Assembly: GCA_024640085.1 (NCBI GenBank)
Contig: JAHEFR010000010.1
Location: 1 to 64,000 of the forward strand
Direction: 5' to 3'
Length of the DNA: 64,000 nucleotides
From: Gammaproteobacteria bacterium
GTDB lineage: Bacteria; Pseudomonadota; Gammaproteobacteria; Steroidobacterales; XN24
Positions within the stretch are counted from its first letter, which is position 1, and every line of letters starts with the position of its first letter. This document shows, one piece after another, positions 16,471 through 25,253 of the stretch. The notes beneath the pieces are model-generated. The model was given only the letters and a program-made list of their open reading frames with translations. It was not told where the DNA came from and did not search any database. The translations under genes were made by a program, and so were the position numbers.

Positions 16471-17337
16471 CTACTGCTCTGCCGGTTTACGGAATTTCAG
16501 CAGGAACCGGTCGGACTCGCCGATCGCCAGGTACTTGTCGCGGTCGGTGTCACCTAGGGCAAGGGTCGGGGGTAGGGTCCACACGCCCTGTGGATGATCG
16601 TGGGTATCTTTCGGATTGGCGAGCATGTCGGACTCGTCCACAAGTTCGAAGCCGGCCGATTCAGCCAGGGCGATGGTCAGTTCCTTCGAGATGTAGCCGC
16701 TAGCGTGTTCCGGGTCCTCGGTGTCCGGGTCGGGCCAGCGGTGATCGACGATGCCGAAGACGCCACCCGGCTTCAACGCGTCGAAGACCGCGTTAAACGC
16801 CACATCGGCGAACCGTCCGCCGCCGTAATTGCGTCCTACCCAGTTGTGGACGTTCCGGAAGGTCACCACCATGTCCGCCGATCCATGGGGCGCGATCTCG
16901 AGCTGGTAGGGCAGGGACAGGTGGGTGACGATGACCTGTCGATAGAGTTTCGGCATCTCCCCCAGCATGGTCAGAAAGGTCCCAAAGTAGCGCCGCTGGT
17001 AGCCAAACTGCGGATTGACGCTGTATTGGGCGGCGTAGAAGGTGCCCTGGTCCTTGAGGGCCGGCGCCAGGATCTTGGTATACCAGCCGCCGCCGGGCCA
17101 GATTTCCACCACCGTCATGTCGGAGCGGAAGCCGAGGAAATCGAGCACTTCCTTTGGCTTGCGATACACGTCCCGGGCCTTGTCCTCGGCTGGCCGGTGG
17201 TCGCCGCTGATGGCTGCGTCCACCGCGGCCTCCGTGGCGGCGTCGAAGGCCTGTGCGGGAATCGACAAGGCCAGCAGCAGCGCCATCCCGATGTGTGACG
17301 CGAATCCGTGAGCGGAATGTTGAGGGCGTTGAGTCAT
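16471..17337 (-). CDS. Exported class I SAM-dependent methyltransferase-like protein
   Basis: A 288-residue protein with an N-terminal signal peptide (ALLLALSIPAQA, cleavage near residue 30). The Rossmann motif I is VVEIWPGGGWYTKILAPAL at about residues 83-101. Small secreted members of this methyltransferase-like family are widespread in Proteobacteria; substrate and even activity are unproven. GGAGG stands six bases before the ATG at 17337. It is convergent with the alkylsulfatase gene. Confidence 0.8.
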   Translation of the reverse strand: MTQRPQHSAHGFASHIGMALLLALSIPAQAFDAATEAAVDAAISGDHRPAEDKARDVYRKPKEVLDFLGFRSDMTVVEIWPGGGWYTKILAPALKDQGTFYAAQYSVNPQFGYQRRYFGTFLTMLGEMPKLYRQVIVTHLSLPYQLEIAPHGSADMVVTFRNVHNWVGRNYGGGRFADVAFNAVFDALKPGGVFGIVDHRWPDPDTEDPEHASGYISKELTIALAESAGFELVDESDMLANPKDTHDHPQGVWTLPPTLALGDTDRDKYLAIGESDRFLLKFRKPAEQ

Positions 17338-17614
17338 GACAGTGCCTCCGTCAGGCGCATGGCCGCGAGACCACTTCGGCGAATAGCATGGTGCCTGATT
17401 GTACAGTCGTGGGGTATCGATGTTGTGGCGCACTGCCGCATGATTGCCCCGCGCGGCGGTCACGCGCCGACAATTCCGCGAGGGTAGACGGGCCATTGCC
17501 CTCGGACGCGCCGGACGCGTTCACGGCACTGAACCAGGCAGGCTCCGCGGATTCCGGGTGTCGATTCCTGCCTTGTGCTTAAATCCAGAAATCCTTTCGC
17601 AGCGAGACCATCCC

Positions 17615-18655
17615 ATGGGCGCAAACTTCCGCAGCGACAACGAGGCGCCGGTGGCGCCGGAAATCATGGCGGCCCTGGCCGAGGCCAATCGCGGACCGGC
17701 CCATTCCTATGGGGACGACGGGCTCACCGCCCGGTTAAAGGATCTGTTCCGGGACGTCTTCGAGACTGACCTGGCGGTTTTTCCCCTTGTCTCCGGGACC
17801 GCGGCCAATGCCCTGGCGGTGGCCCAGGCAACGCCTTCGTATGGCGCGGTCATCTGCCACCAGGACTCCCACATGCATACGGAAGAGTGTGGGGCCCCGG
17901 AGTTCTACAGCGGTGGGAGCAAGTTGTTCGCCCTGGGGGGGAAGGACGGCAAGCTCGACGCTGTCGGTGTCCGCGAAAGGATTGCCAGCGCCGGCCAGGT
18001 CGGCGACCACGCCAGCAAGCCGACGCTGCTGAGCCTCACTCAGGCCACGGAGTTCGGCACGGTCTACAGCCTGGAGGAGATACGCGACCTGGCCAAGGCG
18101 GCCCACGAGGCCGGGATGCGCATCCATATGGACGGGGCGCGGTTAGCCAACGCTGCGTCAAGCCTGGGATGCTCTCCGGCGGAGATGACCTGGCGGGCCG
18201 GCGTGGACATGGTTTCTTTCGGCGCCACGAAGAACGGGGCCATGATGGCAGAGGCGTTGCTCGTATTCGACCCCGGGCTGGCGAACGAACTCGGACGCCG
18301 CAGGAAGCAGGCCGGGCACCTGATCAGCAAGATGCGATTCGTATCGGCCCAGCTGGAAGCCTATCTGGCCGACGATCTGTGGTTGCGGCTGGCCTCCCAT
18401 GCCAACCTGATGGCGCGGCGGATGTGCGAGGGTCTCGAGGAGATCGGCGGCGTGGACCTCCTGTATCCGGTGCAGTCAAACGAGATCTTTGTCCGCATGG
18501 ACAGGGTCCTGTGCGACGGGCTCAGGGCGGCGGGATTCGAGTTCCATGGCTGGCCCGACCGGTCGGGTGTCTATCGGCTGGTGACGAGTTTCTGCACGGA
18601 GGAAGAGGAGGTTGAGTCGATCCTCAAGGCGCTGGCCGTGCTGGATGCTGCCTAG
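17615..18655 (+). CDS. ltaE: Low-specificity L-threonine aldolase (PLP-dependent)
   Basis: A 346-residue fold-type I PLP enzyme that splits L-threonine/allo-threonine into glycine and acetaldehyde. Family features are NFRSDNEAPVAPEIM at the start, the HMDGARLANA stretch that binds the PLP pyridine, and the Schiff-base Lys in SFGATKNGAMMAEAL. The start at 17615 fits the family; the long upstream extension reads as intergenic DNA. Its stop TAG shares one base with the GTG of the next gene. Confidence 0.9.
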   Translation: MGANFRSDNEAPVAPEIMAALAEANRGPAHSYGDDGLTARLKDLFRDVFETDLAVFPLVSGTAANALAVAQATPSYGAVICHQDSHMHTEECGAPEFYSGGSKLFALGGKDGKLDAVGVRERIASAGQVGDHASKPTLLSLTQATEFGTVYSLEEIRDLAKAAHEAGMRIHMDGARLANAASSLGCSPAEMTWRAGVDMVSFGATKNGAMMAEALLVFDPGLANELGRRRKQAGHLISKMRFVSAQLEAYLADDLWLRLASHANLMARRMCEGLEEIGGVDLLYPVQSNEIFVRMDRVLCDGLRAAGFEFHGWPDRSGVYRLVTSFCTEEEEVESILKALAVLDAA

Positions 18656-18915
18656 TGAATCCCGCTGACCGTGTCTCCGCCGTGTTCTGCCCGTCCTGTC
18701 GGGCTCCGCTGGGTGAAGGGACCCTGGAGGCCTCGGGCGGAGAGCGATCCCCATGGGGCGATGATTATTGCGATGAACTGCATCGGTGCGGCAACTGTGG
18801 CGTCTGGGCAGTTGTCACGGTGGTAGATCGTTTCTGCGGGCCCGAGGAGATGCTGGTCCACGGCCCGATATCCGCGGAAGAGGCGGCGGAGCGCCGGACG
18901 GAGATGAAGCGCTAG
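18655..18915 (+). CDS. Small zinc-ribbon protein of unknown function
   Basis: An 86-residue protein with two Cys pairs, CPSC at residues 12-15 and CGNC near 45-48, spaced as in a zinc ribbon, plus two further Cys between and after them. The GTG start overlaps the threonine aldolase stop (TAGTG), which supports co-translation. No family was recognised. It may act with the aldolase or the downstream DsbA-like protein, but nothing shows this. Confidence 0.6.
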   Translation: MNPADRVSAVFCPSCRAPLGEGTLEASGGERSPWGDDYCDELHRCGNCGVWAVVTVVDRFCGPEEMLVHGPISAEEAAERRTEMKR

Positions 18916-18943
18916 GTCGCCCGGGCCAGGGAGCCAAGTACGG

Positions 18944-19561
18944 ATGCCGACCCTGATCTACGTCCACGATCCCATGTGCAGCTGGTGCTGGGGATTCGCG
19001 CCGGTCCTCGACCGGCTGGTAGCGGCGCTGCCGGAGGACGTGGTCGTGGGCAGGCTCCTCGGCGGGCTGGCGCCGGATTCCGATCTCCCCATGCCGGATA
19101 CGACCCGGGAATATGTGCAGCGCCAGTGGCGCCGCATCCAGGCGGAGATCCCGGGCACGAAATTCAACTTCGACTTCTGGACCCACTGTGCGCCGAGACG
19201 GTCCACTTATCCCGCCTGCCGGGCAGTGATCGCGGCCCGTCGCCAGGGAGCGGAGTTCGATCACCGGATGACCCGGGCCATCCAGCGGGCCTACTACCTG
19301 GAGGCGCGCAACCCCTCCGACCCGGAGACCCTCGTCGCGCTCGCTCGGGGGATGGGCATCGATGCCGACATGTTCGCCCGCGACCTGGTGTCGCGGGAGG
19401 TGGACCAGGCGATGGGTGAAGAAATCGCCGCGGCCCGGGCTATGGGTGTCGGGGGCTTTCCGAGCCTGGTTCTGGAGGCCGGCGCGATGCGTTGTGCGAT
19501 CCCGGTCGATTACACGGATCATCGGCCAATGCTCGCGGAGATCGCCAGGCTGTGTGATTGA
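18944..19561 (+). CDS. DsbA-family thioredoxin-fold oxidoreductase
   Basis: A 205-residue protein beginning LIYVHDPMCSWCWGFAPVLD, with the CxxC active site CSWC at about residues 12-15 and the cis-Pro region VGGFPSLVLEAG near 170. It lacks a signal peptide, so it resembles cytosolic FrnE/HCCA isomerase-like DsbA relatives rather than periplasmic DsbA. It lies 28 bases after the zinc-ribbon gene, so aldolase, ribbon protein and DsbA-like protein may be one operon. Confidence 0.85.
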   Translation: MPTLIYVHDPMCSWCWGFAPVLDRLVAALPEDVVVGRLLGGLAPDSDLPMPDTTREYVQRQWRRIQAEIPGTKFNFDFWTHCAPRRSTYPACRAVIAARRQGAEFDHRMTRAIQRAYYLEARNPSDPETLVALARGMGIDADMFARDLVSREVDQAMGEEIAAARAMGVGGFPSLVLEAGAMRCAIPVDYTDHRPMLAEIARLCD

Positions 19562-19585
19562 TTCCCGCCCCGGAAGGGGCACTAT

Positions 19586-21172
19586 CTACTGGAGCGTGTC
19601 GAGGAACGCCTGGTAGCGGGGATCCTGCCGGATCTTCTCAAGGTCCGGGTCGTTCTCCGCCCAGCTCCGGGACGTGATCGAGTCCCGCAGGCAGTCAAAC
19701 GCCTTGTCGATCTCGCCGGCCTTGGCATAGAAGCAGCCCATGTTGTAGCGGATGGACGGGTCCGAAGGATCGATGGCCAGCGCCTTCTCGGCCCATTCGA
19801 ACGCCCTTTCCCGTTCGCCCAGATCCAGCAAGGCGCCGGCGCCGAGATAATAGGCCCGGTGATTCAGGGGGTAGTCGGCCAACCACCGCTCGGCCCGCGC
19901 GATCCCCTCCCGGGCGGATTTCTCGAAGGCTTCCTGATTGCCCATGGCCTTGTGGATGGGTGCGGCCAGCAGCGGCCCCTGGTAGTCGTTGGCATTGGCG
20001 GCCGCCGCCTTCTCCAGCAGCAAAACAGCCTGGTCCATCTGTCCCTGGTGGATCCTGGCGCGCCCATAGTTGTAGTACGCTTCCCACAGGGTAGGATCCA
20101 GCTCGATGGCGCGCTCGAATTCGCCGGCCGCCGCGTCGTAGTCTCCGCTCGCGAGATGGGCGACGCCCCTGGACAGATGGGCCTCGCCCCAGTCCGGCGC
20201 CAGCTCCACCGCGCGCTCGCTGGCGGCGTGGGCGGCCTTGCGTTCCGCGTCGCTGCCCTCGAAATAGATCACCTGCAGGGCGTAGGTCTCGGCCAGGTCG
20301 TTCCAAGCCAGGACAAAATCCGGGTCTCTCTCCACCGCCTCGGCGAACAGCCTGACGGCGTGAGCCAGATCATTCAGCGACCCTGAGATGAAGTACCCGC
20401 GGCCGCGCAGGTAGGAGGCGTAAGCCTGGTGGTCGGCGGTTCTCGCGTGGCGCGACGCGCCCGGGTGCAGGAGCTTGTCTACCTTGTCCCCCACGTGCCA
20501 GATCATGTCGTCCATGATGGCGAAGAGCTCTTCCATCGACTGGTCGTAGGTCTCCGACCACACCTCCTGGCCCGCCGGGGCTGCCAGCAGACGGGCCGTG
20601 ATCCCCAACCGCTCGCCGGCCTGGCTCACGCTGCCCTCGATGATGTAGCCGACATGCAGCTTTTCGCTGAGGGCGGCGTAATCGAGATGCCTGCCCTTGA
20701 CCGCGAAGCAGGCGAGCTGGGGCGCCACGGTCACGTCTTCAGCAGTGGACAGGAGGTCTGACAGCTCGGCGGTGAATCCGTCGGCGAACGGTCCGCCATC
20801 GTGATCCGGGGTGTCGTCCGCGAATGGCAGCACCGCGAAGGACGGCGGTGCCTGGGGGACGTCGTCGACTGTTTCAGTCGTTGTCTCCGTCGACTGGACC
20901 GACACCGGCGTTTCGGGGTCGCTCTTGGTCTGGGTCGGTCCGACGGATGGAGCAGCGTGTCCCGGGGCGCCGCGTGTCCAGACGAGGTAGATGGTGAGCG
21001 GCAGACCCAGGATGGCGAGGGCCTGGACCACTCGCACAGTCCAGAGAGGCAGCCCGGACGCGACGAATGCCGCCTCCAGGCCGAACGCCATGATCCAGGC
21101 AAGGATCGCGTAGGCGGCTGCCCTCGACATCACCCGGCGGCGTCTCAGTTCCTTGAAGAATTGCGAAGCCAT
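19586..21172 (-). CDS. Membrane protein with TolB_N-like domain and TPR repeats
   Basis: A 528-residue protein. Two hydrophobic segments near the N-terminus (about residues 18-40 and 45-67) put the C-terminal part in one compartment, probably the periplasm. A domain starting PSFAVLPFADDTPDHDGGPFADGF follows (about 110-240), as in TolB_N/FlgO-like modules often attached to adenylate cyclases. Then come several TPRs (about 265-528; for instance AIELDPTLWEAYYNYGRARI). No cyclase or HTH domain is seen, so its signalling output is unclear. A paralogue of similar layout lies at 25254-27548. Confidence 0.8.
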   Translation of the reverse strand: MASQFFKELRRRRVMSRAAAYAILAWIMAFGLEAAFVASGLPLWTVRVVQALAILGLPLTIYLVWTRGAPGHAAPSVGPTQTKSDPETPVSVQSTETTTETVDDVPQAPPSFAVLPFADDTPDHDGGPFADGFTAELSDLLSTAEDVTVAPQLACFAVKGRHLDYAALSEKLHVGYIIEGSVSQAGERLGITARLLAAPAGQEVWSETYDQSMEELFAIMDDMIWHVGDKVDKLLHPGASRHARTADHQAYASYLRGRGYFISGSLNDLAHAVRLFAEAVERDPDFVLAWNDLAETYALQVIYFEGSDAERKAAHAASERAVELAPDWGEAHLSRGVAHLASGDYDAAAGEFERAIELDPTLWEAYYNYGRARIHQGQMDQAVLLLEKAAAANANDYQGPLLAAPIHKAMGNQEAFEKSAREGIARAERWLADYPLNHRAYYLGAGALLDLGERERAFEWAEKALAIDPSDPSIRYNMGCFYAKAGEIDKAFDCLRDSITSRSWAENDPDLEKIRQDPRYQAFLDTLQ

Positions 21173-21443
21173 CGATCTCTGATTGGTGTTCGTGGTGGCG
21201 GAATCGGGCCAAGTGCCTGAAAGTCTAGCACCCTGTGACCGTAGAGCCAGACTCCCGACCCCAGACCTTTGGAGGGGGTGACGCCTGTTTCCAGAGATAG
21301 ACCTTCGCCAGTGCAGGCGGTCCGGTTGTCATCGAGCTGATGGATTCGCGGAACGCTCTGTCTATCGCCGGGATGTGCTCCGGCGTGAGCGGTGGGGCAT
21401 CAGGTAGCCCGGGATCCCGCCACCGTCGACAGCGAAGATCGCC

Positions 21444-22910
21444 TCAGCCGGGGCGGCCGGCAAGGAAGGCGGCCAGCCGCACCAGGGCGAGGGTGTCGCA
21501 GGCGCAATACCGGAGGAGATCGGCGCGGATCTCGTCCCGGCGTCCGGGATCGGTGTCGCGGTCCATCAGTTCCACGAAGGCGTCCGATGCCGCGGCGCCC
21601 TCCTGGATTGTGCCGAGGCCGCCGTAATCCATGCCGGCGGCCACCGTGGGTAGTACGGCCTTGATGGACCAGGAGCCGAGCATGTCCGGATGATAGTAAC
21701 TGGCCTTCGTCAGCGGGTGCAGGTCGAACAGGCGGCCCCGGATACCTTCCAGCGCCGGCGCCAGATCCGGGAACATGGCGGCGAGATCCTTCAGCCGCCC
21801 GGCCTCGTAGCCGGTGTAGACGAAGATCGGCCCTGTGTCGCCCAACGCCTCGATAAGGGTCTCGCCACACTCGCGCATGGGGGGTCCGTCACTGGTGCCG
21901 AGCCACTCCCGGTGCACGAGAGTCCCGTCCCGGGTCTGCACATGACAGGACCACTGGAAGGGCAGGGCCTGATAGGGGCGGGTGCCCGCCCAGACGGGCA
22001 CCGGGAATGCGACCGTTTCGAAGTCGAAGTAGTAGCGGGGCCACGGGAGATCGGCCAGGGCTGCCGCGGCCGAGGCATTCAGATCCGGCCGGCCGTCGAT
22101 GGTGACTCGACGGACCCACTGCTGGACCTCGCTGGTCAGGCGGTCGGCCGGGATATCCCGGATGTCATGGATACCGGCAGCCAACAGGTCCCAGACCACC
22201 TTTTTGCCACCCGGCAGCGCGGACACCGGGTAATCCGGTTGCGGCGGCGTGCAGAACGGCAGGAACGCGCACTCGTAGGGATCGCGGCAGTGGGGGCCGA
22301 TGTCGATAGCCGGCATGGGGCCTGCGAGCATTTCCCGGTTTGTCGTCACCCACGCCGGTACGTGTTCGAGCATGGGTGCGATGCGGTCGGTGATGTCAAC
22401 GAAGGTCAGCAGGCCGAGATAGTCATCGTCGCCGGGGTAGACGAACTGGTTGTTGACGTGGGCCAGTTCCACGGTCGTCGGGTGCAACCCCGCGCCGGCG
22501 AGGACCCAGGCCTGGACGGCGCAGTCGATGTAGTTGACCGGCTTGACGCTGGTCGATGCCTTGACCTCGACAAGACGGATTCGGTCCAGTTCGTCGCGTA
22601 TCAGCACGTCGGTGCGCACCAGTACGCCCTCGTGGCGCAACGTGGCCTCGAACAGGGTCAACGGCCCCGGCTCGGCCAGCCTCGTACGGGTCTCCTCGAG
22701 CGCATCATCGAGGGAATCGTCGTGGCCGATCAGGTGGCCGTCGGGGAACAGGTGCCGGGCCACGTCGCCCACCCGGTGCCCCACCTGGAAGGCGCGCTCG
22801 GTGGCAGCCGAGACTTCCGCCTTGTCCGGATCGTGGATCTCCAGCCACAGCCGTTTCTGGCACTGCCAGCCGGACAGGATCTTGCTCTTTGACAGGTAAT
22901 GGCCTGGCAT
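21444..22910 (-). CDS. DUF2779 protein: Cas4-like nuclease fused to DnaQ-like exonuclease
   Basis: A 488-residue protein. The N-terminal half carries PD-(D/E)xK features: RTDVLIRD followed by RLVEVKAS. Cys residues placed as in Cas4/RecB Fe-S nucleases are one near residue 18 (GWQCQKR) and a later group (HCRDPYECAFLPFC near 209-222). The C-terminal half (DUF2779) begins with RYYFDFETVAFPVPVW, a DEDD exonuclease motif I, and ends with a CACDTLALVRLA motif III-like segment. Such proteins are inferred to be DNA or RNA nucleases. Its target is unknown and no CRISPR or phage gene is nearby. Confidence 0.8.
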   Translation of the reverse strand: MPGHYLSKSKILSGWQCQKRLWLEIHDPDKAEVSAATERAFQVGHRVGDVARHLFPDGHLIGHDDSLDDALEETRTRLAEPGPLTLFEATLRHEGVLVRTDVLIRDELDRIRLVEVKASTSVKPVNYIDCAVQAWVLAGAGLHPTTVELAHVNNQFVYPGDDDYLGLLTFVDITDRIAPMLEHVPAWVTTNREMLAGPMPAIDIGPHCRDPYECAFLPFCTPPQPDYPVSALPGGKKVVWDLLAAGIHDIRDIPADRLTSEVQQWVRRVTIDGRPDLNASAAAALADLPWPRYYFDFETVAFPVPVWAGTRPYQALPFQWSCHVQTRDGTLVHREWLGTSDGPPMRECGETLIEALGDTGPIFVYTGYEAGRLKDLAAMFPDLAPALEGIRGRLFDLHPLTKASYYHPDMLGSWSIKAVLPTVAAGMDYGGLGTIQEGAAASDAFVELMDRDTDPGRRDEIRADLLRYCACDTLALVRLAAFLAGRPG

Positions 22911-22997
22911 GGTCGAAGATTACCCCATCGGCAGGCTCATCACCTGCGCCACCCGGGGACGTCGGCCACCGGTCGCGTCCGTGCTCCGCCGTGGCCG

Positions 22998-23003
22998 TAT
23001 AAT
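22998..23003 (+). promoter_or_regulatory. Possible -10 element (TATAAT) for the HEMGH peptidase gene
   Basis: TATAAT lies 57 bases before the ATG at 23060 in the short divergent intergenic region. No -35 consensus is visible at 16-18 bases upstream. Confidence 0.35.
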
Positions 23004-23059
23004 TCGCTGATCGGCCGGGTATCTGTCGATACCCGCTCACCCATCTGCAGGTGATAACC

Positions 23060-25165
23060 ATGAGATGCCTCCGCCACCCCGGCCATGCGATCATTGCAGC
23101 GTTCCTCGCCAGCGTTTTCGTAATGCCCCCGTCATATGCCACCAAGCCCACCCCATCGGTGGAAGACTGGATGCCCGCCGCGGTGGAGTCCGCACAGGCC
23201 GAACTCATCGGCCGCTACGGCGACGGTCAGGCGGAGCGAATCTCCCGGGGGCTATCCCAGGTGGCGCAGTTCTGGCGTTCCGGTGACGGCGCCCGGTCGG
23301 TGTTCGAGGCGTTCGTCACGACCAACTTCGCGGGCGATCAGGCGACCCTGGATGCGGTGTTCGCCCGCTTCGACTTTCTGCTCGAAAACCTGGATGGTTA
23401 TGCCAACGAGATGCGGCTGGCCATGCGCTGGCAGACGGACCTGGCCCTCGGACCCATCCTGCCCATGGATCGGGTCAGCGCCGGCTACGACGTCGGCGAC
23501 CACTTCGACGAGGACCTGTTCACCAACAAGCTGGCATTCGTCGTCCTGCTCAACTTTCCGTTGACGACACTTGAACAGCGCCTGGCCGAGGGTGAGGGCT
23601 GGAGTCCGCGGCAATGGGCCGAGGCGCGCCTCGCGCTCAGGTACGGGCAACGGGTCCCCGCCGAGGTGTCCCAGGCGGTGTCCTTGGCCAACACCCGGGC
23701 CGATCAGTACATCGCCGACTACAACATCCACATGCACAACCTGGTGGACACGGATGGCAAACGGCTGTTCCCGCCGGGCCTCCGCCTGTTGAGCCACTGG
23801 AATCTCAGGGACGAGATCCGCGCCGATTACACCGACCCGGGGAACGGACTGGCCAAGCAGCGCATGATCGCGAAAGTGATGGAGCGGATCGTGGACCAGA
23901 GCATCCCGGCCGCCGTCGTCGACAATCCCCACGTAGACTGGAATCCCTACACCAACGAGGTGATGCCGTCGACCGTGCAGGACACGACAAAACCGGCAGC
24001 GGCGGACCCCGCGCCGAGCGCCGCGCCCGAGCCGGATACTCGTTACCGGATCTGGCTGCACAATTTCCACGCCCAGCAATTGCTGGACCGGTATTCGCCG
24101 ACGGCGCCCACGCATATCGCCCGTGTCTTCGACCAACAGCGAGAGATCCCGGAGGCCGACGTGGAGGCCATGCTGCTGCAGATCATTTCCGCGCCGCTGG
24201 CGAAACAGGTGGGCGAACTGGTCAGCCAGCGTCTCGGCCGCCCCCTGGAGCCGTTCGATATCTGGTACGCGGGATTCCGGCCGCGGGGGGCGTACACCGA
24301 GGCGGCACTGGATGCGGTGACCGAAGCTCGCTACCCGACCCCGCAGGCCTACGAGGCCGACATCCCGCGGATGCTGGTCGAACTCGGCTTCCCCGAGGAC
24401 CGGGCCCGCGAGATCGCCGCCCAGATCACGGTGGACCCGGCCCGCGGCTCCGGCCATGCATGGCGTCTGGGCATGCGCGGTGCCAAGTCCCATCTGCGGA
24501 CCCGTGTCGGACCCGACGGCATGGACTTCAAGGGCTACAACATCGCCGTCCACGAGATGGGCCACAACGTGGAGCAGGTGATTTCCATGGAGGAGGTCGA
24601 TTACTACCCGCTAACGGGCGTCCCCAACACCGCGTTCACCGAGGCCCTGGCGTTCGTGTTCCAGGACCGGGACCTGGACCTGCTGGGTCTGGCCAGCCCG
24701 GACGAGACCAGCCTGGCTTACATGGCCCTCGACACCTACTGGAGCTCGGTGGAGATCGCCGCGGTATCTCTCGTGGACATGCGCGCCTGGCGCTGGATGT
24801 ACAAGAACCCGGACGCGACGCCGGCCGAGTTCAAGCAGGCCGTGCTGCAGATCGCGAAGGACGTATGGAACATGTCCTTCGGGCCGGTGATCGGCGTCAA
24901 CGACGTCACCCTGCTGGCGGTCTATTCTCACCTGATCAGTAACCTTCTGTATCTGCCCAACTACGCCATCGGCTCGATGATCCAGGCACAGATCGAGCGA
25001 CAGATTGCGGAATCGGAAGCCCTGGGCCTCGAGTTCGAGCGCATGTGCCGGACCGGCAAGGTGACGCCGGACCTGTGGATGAAAAACGCGACAGGTGAGC
25101 CGGTGGGTCCGGCGGTGCTGCTGGATTCGACGGCAAAGGCGCTGGAGGTGGTTGGCGCCAGATAG
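23060..25165 (+). CDS. Secreted M3-like zinc metallopeptidase (HEMGH), otherwise unrecognised
   Basis: A 701-residue exported protein. A signal peptide ends near residue 27 (FVMPPSYA). HEMGH lies at residues 498-502, with a downstream glutamate in TAFTEALAF about 26 residues later, the gluzincin spacing seen in M3 oligopeptidases. The long N-terminal part is helical by composition, and a Pro/Ala-rich linker (about 310-330) splits it from the C-terminal half. I recognise no specific family. ATG 23060 is preferred over the GTG nine bases upstream because AGGTGAT stands before it. Substrate unknown. Confidence 0.75.
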   Translation: MRCLRHPGHAIIAAFLASVFVMPPSYATKPTPSVEDWMPAAVESAQAELIGRYGDGQAERISRGLSQVAQFWRSGDGARSVFEAFVTTNFAGDQATLDAVFARFDFLLENLDGYANEMRLAMRWQTDLALGPILPMDRVSAGYDVGDHFDEDLFTNKLAFVVLLNFPLTTLEQRLAEGEGWSPRQWAEARLALRYGQRVPAEVSQAVSLANTRADQYIADYNIHMHNLVDTDGKRLFPPGLRLLSHWNLRDEIRADYTDPGNGLAKQRMIAKVMERIVDQSIPAAVVDNPHVDWNPYTNEVMPSTVQDTTKPAAADPAPSAAPEPDTRYRIWLHNFHAQQLLDRYSPTAPTHIARVFDQQREIPEADVEAMLLQIISAPLAKQVGELVSQRLGRPLEPFDIWYAGFRPRGAYTEAALDAVTEARYPTPQAYEADIPRMLVELGFPEDRAREIAAQITVDPARGSGHAWRLGMRGAKSHLRTRVGPDGMDFKGYNIAVHEMGHNVEQVISMEEVDYYPLTGVPNTAFTEALAFVFQDRDLDLLGLASPDETSLAYMALDTYWSSVEIAAVSLVDMRAWRWMYKNPDATPAEFKQAVLQIAKDVWNMSFGPVIGVNDVTLLAVYSHLISNLLYLPNYAIGSMIQAQIERQIAESEALGLEFERMCRTGKVTPDLWMKNATGEPVGPAVLLDSTAKALEVVGAR

Positions 25166-25253
25166 AGTCCCCCACGAGGCGCACATGGGAAGACTGGACC
25201 TGTGTCTCTCCTTGCGGTAATCCTGCGGCTGACGCGATCGACAGCGCGTGGGA

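Noticed and set aside
21444-22910. DUF2779 protein as part of a CRISPR or defence system
   Set aside because: Its Cas4-like half is suggestive, but no cas gene, array, restriction or toxin-antitoxin gene is adjacent; neighbours are unrelated.
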